In this document: positions 63,507 to 64,000 of the stretch, piece after piece
How positions within the stretch are numbered: position 1 is the first letter of the stretch
Layout of the letters: every line of letters begins with the position of its first letter
NCBI GenBank assembly: GCA_963843835.1
Contig: CAWJMD010000008.1
Span: forward strand, 558,001-622,000
From: CAWJMD01 sp963843835
GTDB taxonomy: Bacteria; Actinomycetota; Actinomycetes; Actinomycetales; CAWJMD01
Reading direction: 5' to 3'
Length of the DNA stretch: 64,000 bases
Notes under the pieces: generated by a model
Told to the model about the DNA's origin: nothing
The model's input: the letters and a program-made list of their open reading frames with translations, nothing else
Databases searched by the model: none
Made by a program: the position numbers and the translations under genes

Positions 63507-63952
63507 TGGACGTCCGTGAGCTGTACGAGCAGGTGATCCTCGACCACGCGAAGGCCCCCCACGGCGCCGGCCTGCGGGAGCCCTTCGACACCGAGGTCCA
63601 CCACGTGAACCCCACGTGCGGGGACGAGGTCACCCTGCGCGCGCGGGTCGCCGACGGCGTCGTGCAGGACGTCTCGTACGAGGTGCTCGGCTGCAGCATC
63701 TCGACGGCCGGTGCGTCGGTGATGGCCGACGCCGTGACCGGCCGGTCCGTCGAGGACGCCATGGCCGCGTACGACGCGGTCCTGGCGATGCTCCAGAGCC
63801 GCGGACGCACCGAACCCGATCCCGAGGTCCTCGGCGACGCCGTCGCCTTCGCGGGCGTCGCGAAGCTGCCCATGCGCGTCAAGTGCGCCCTGCTCGGCTG
63901 GGCCGCGATGCGCGATGCTGTACTCACCGCCACCACCAAGGAGGGCGCATGA
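63506..63952 (+). CDS. sufU: Zinc-dependent sulfurtransferase SufU
   Basis: The product is 148 aa, with an ATG overlapping the sufS stop. It accepts sulfur from SufS. The zinc ligands are in NPTCGDE, GCSIS and RVKCALLGW (three Cys and an Asp). LYEQVILDHAKAPHG is the standard N-terminus. Complete. Confidence 0.96.
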   Translation: MDVRELYEQVILDHAKAPHGAGLREPFDTEVHHVNPTCGDEVTLRARVADGVVQDVSYEVLGCSISTAGASVMADAVTGRSVEDAMAAYDAVLAMLQSRGRTEPDPEVLGDAVAFAGVAKLPMRVKCALLGWAAMRDAVLTATTKEGA

Positions 63953-64000
63953 CCACCGAGTCCCGCCAGGACACCCCCACGACCGAGGACGTGCCGGAGG
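63949..64000 (+). CDS. Start of the next suf gene (probable SufT/DUF59), partial
   Basis: ATG 63949 overlaps the sufU stop (ATGA) after GGAGGG. Only MTTESRQDTPTTEDVPE is visible. In this order the next actinobacterial gene is usually the MIP18-like metal-sulfur assembly factor SufT. The identification rests on position only. Confidence 0.55.
   Translation, partial: MTTESRQDTPTTEDVPE

Overview
This 64 kb window is chromosomal DNA of a very GC-rich actinobacterium. RbpA, WhiA, OpcA, a CoaE-GrpB fusion, a mycothiol-type DinB enzyme and a suf operon with a Rieske gene between sufD and sufC point to Propionibacteriales, probably Nocardioidaceae (Nocardioides/Aeromicrobium-like). The family assignment is an inference from gene content. 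I see no rRNA, tRNA, transposase, phage gene or CRISPR array, and no gene-free stretch longer than about 240 bp.

Region 1 (1-6134, minus strand) is an accessory surface module. It holds a large secreted Ig/FN3-repeat protein that runs off the left edge, a small SipW-type secreted protein with an apparent frameshift, and a SARP/AAA/TPR regulator. Region 2 (6370-16045, plus) is a signalling operon: five tandem, translationally coupled, kinase-less membrane sensors (two carrying a 317 bp nearly identical duplication), the stump of a sixth, a GAF-SpoIIE phosphatase-HATPase protein, two STAS anti-anti-sigma proteins and a DUF1990-like protein. The sensors end, and the phosphatase begins, inside what looks like one GAF domain. 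This split architecture is the most unusual system in the window.

Region 3 (16085-38817) is the conserved actinobacterial core: coaE-grpB, uvrB, mmcQ, def, lipoprotein, MBL hydrolase, mycothiol-type enzyme, uvrA (with a histone-like tail), Rieske lipoprotein, a VOC-cupin fusion with a DNA methyltransferase, uvrC-rapZ-yvcK-whiA (whiA frameshifted), gap-pgk-tpi-secG and rbpA. A LuxR regulator and a DUF1304 gene, the latter preceded by a possible leaderless small ORF, lie after rbpA. Region 4 (38884-47355, minus) is the pentose-phosphate operon tkt-tal-pgi-zwf-opcA-pgl. ctaB follows at 47517. Between ctaB and ctaA sits an accessory island (48448-54661) of a LAL regulator, a methyltransferase and an alpha/beta-hydrolase-glycosyltransferase fusion.

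Region 5 (54681-64000) has ctaA, an ABC-2 exporter pair and the Fe-S assembly operon sufR-B-D-rieske-C-S-U followed by the start of a probable sufT. Many genes have a TANNNT-like -10 box exactly 6 nt before the start codon, indicating leaderless mRNAs and helping to fix start sites. Two apparent +1 frameshifts and one ATC start codon should be checked against reads before being taken as biology.
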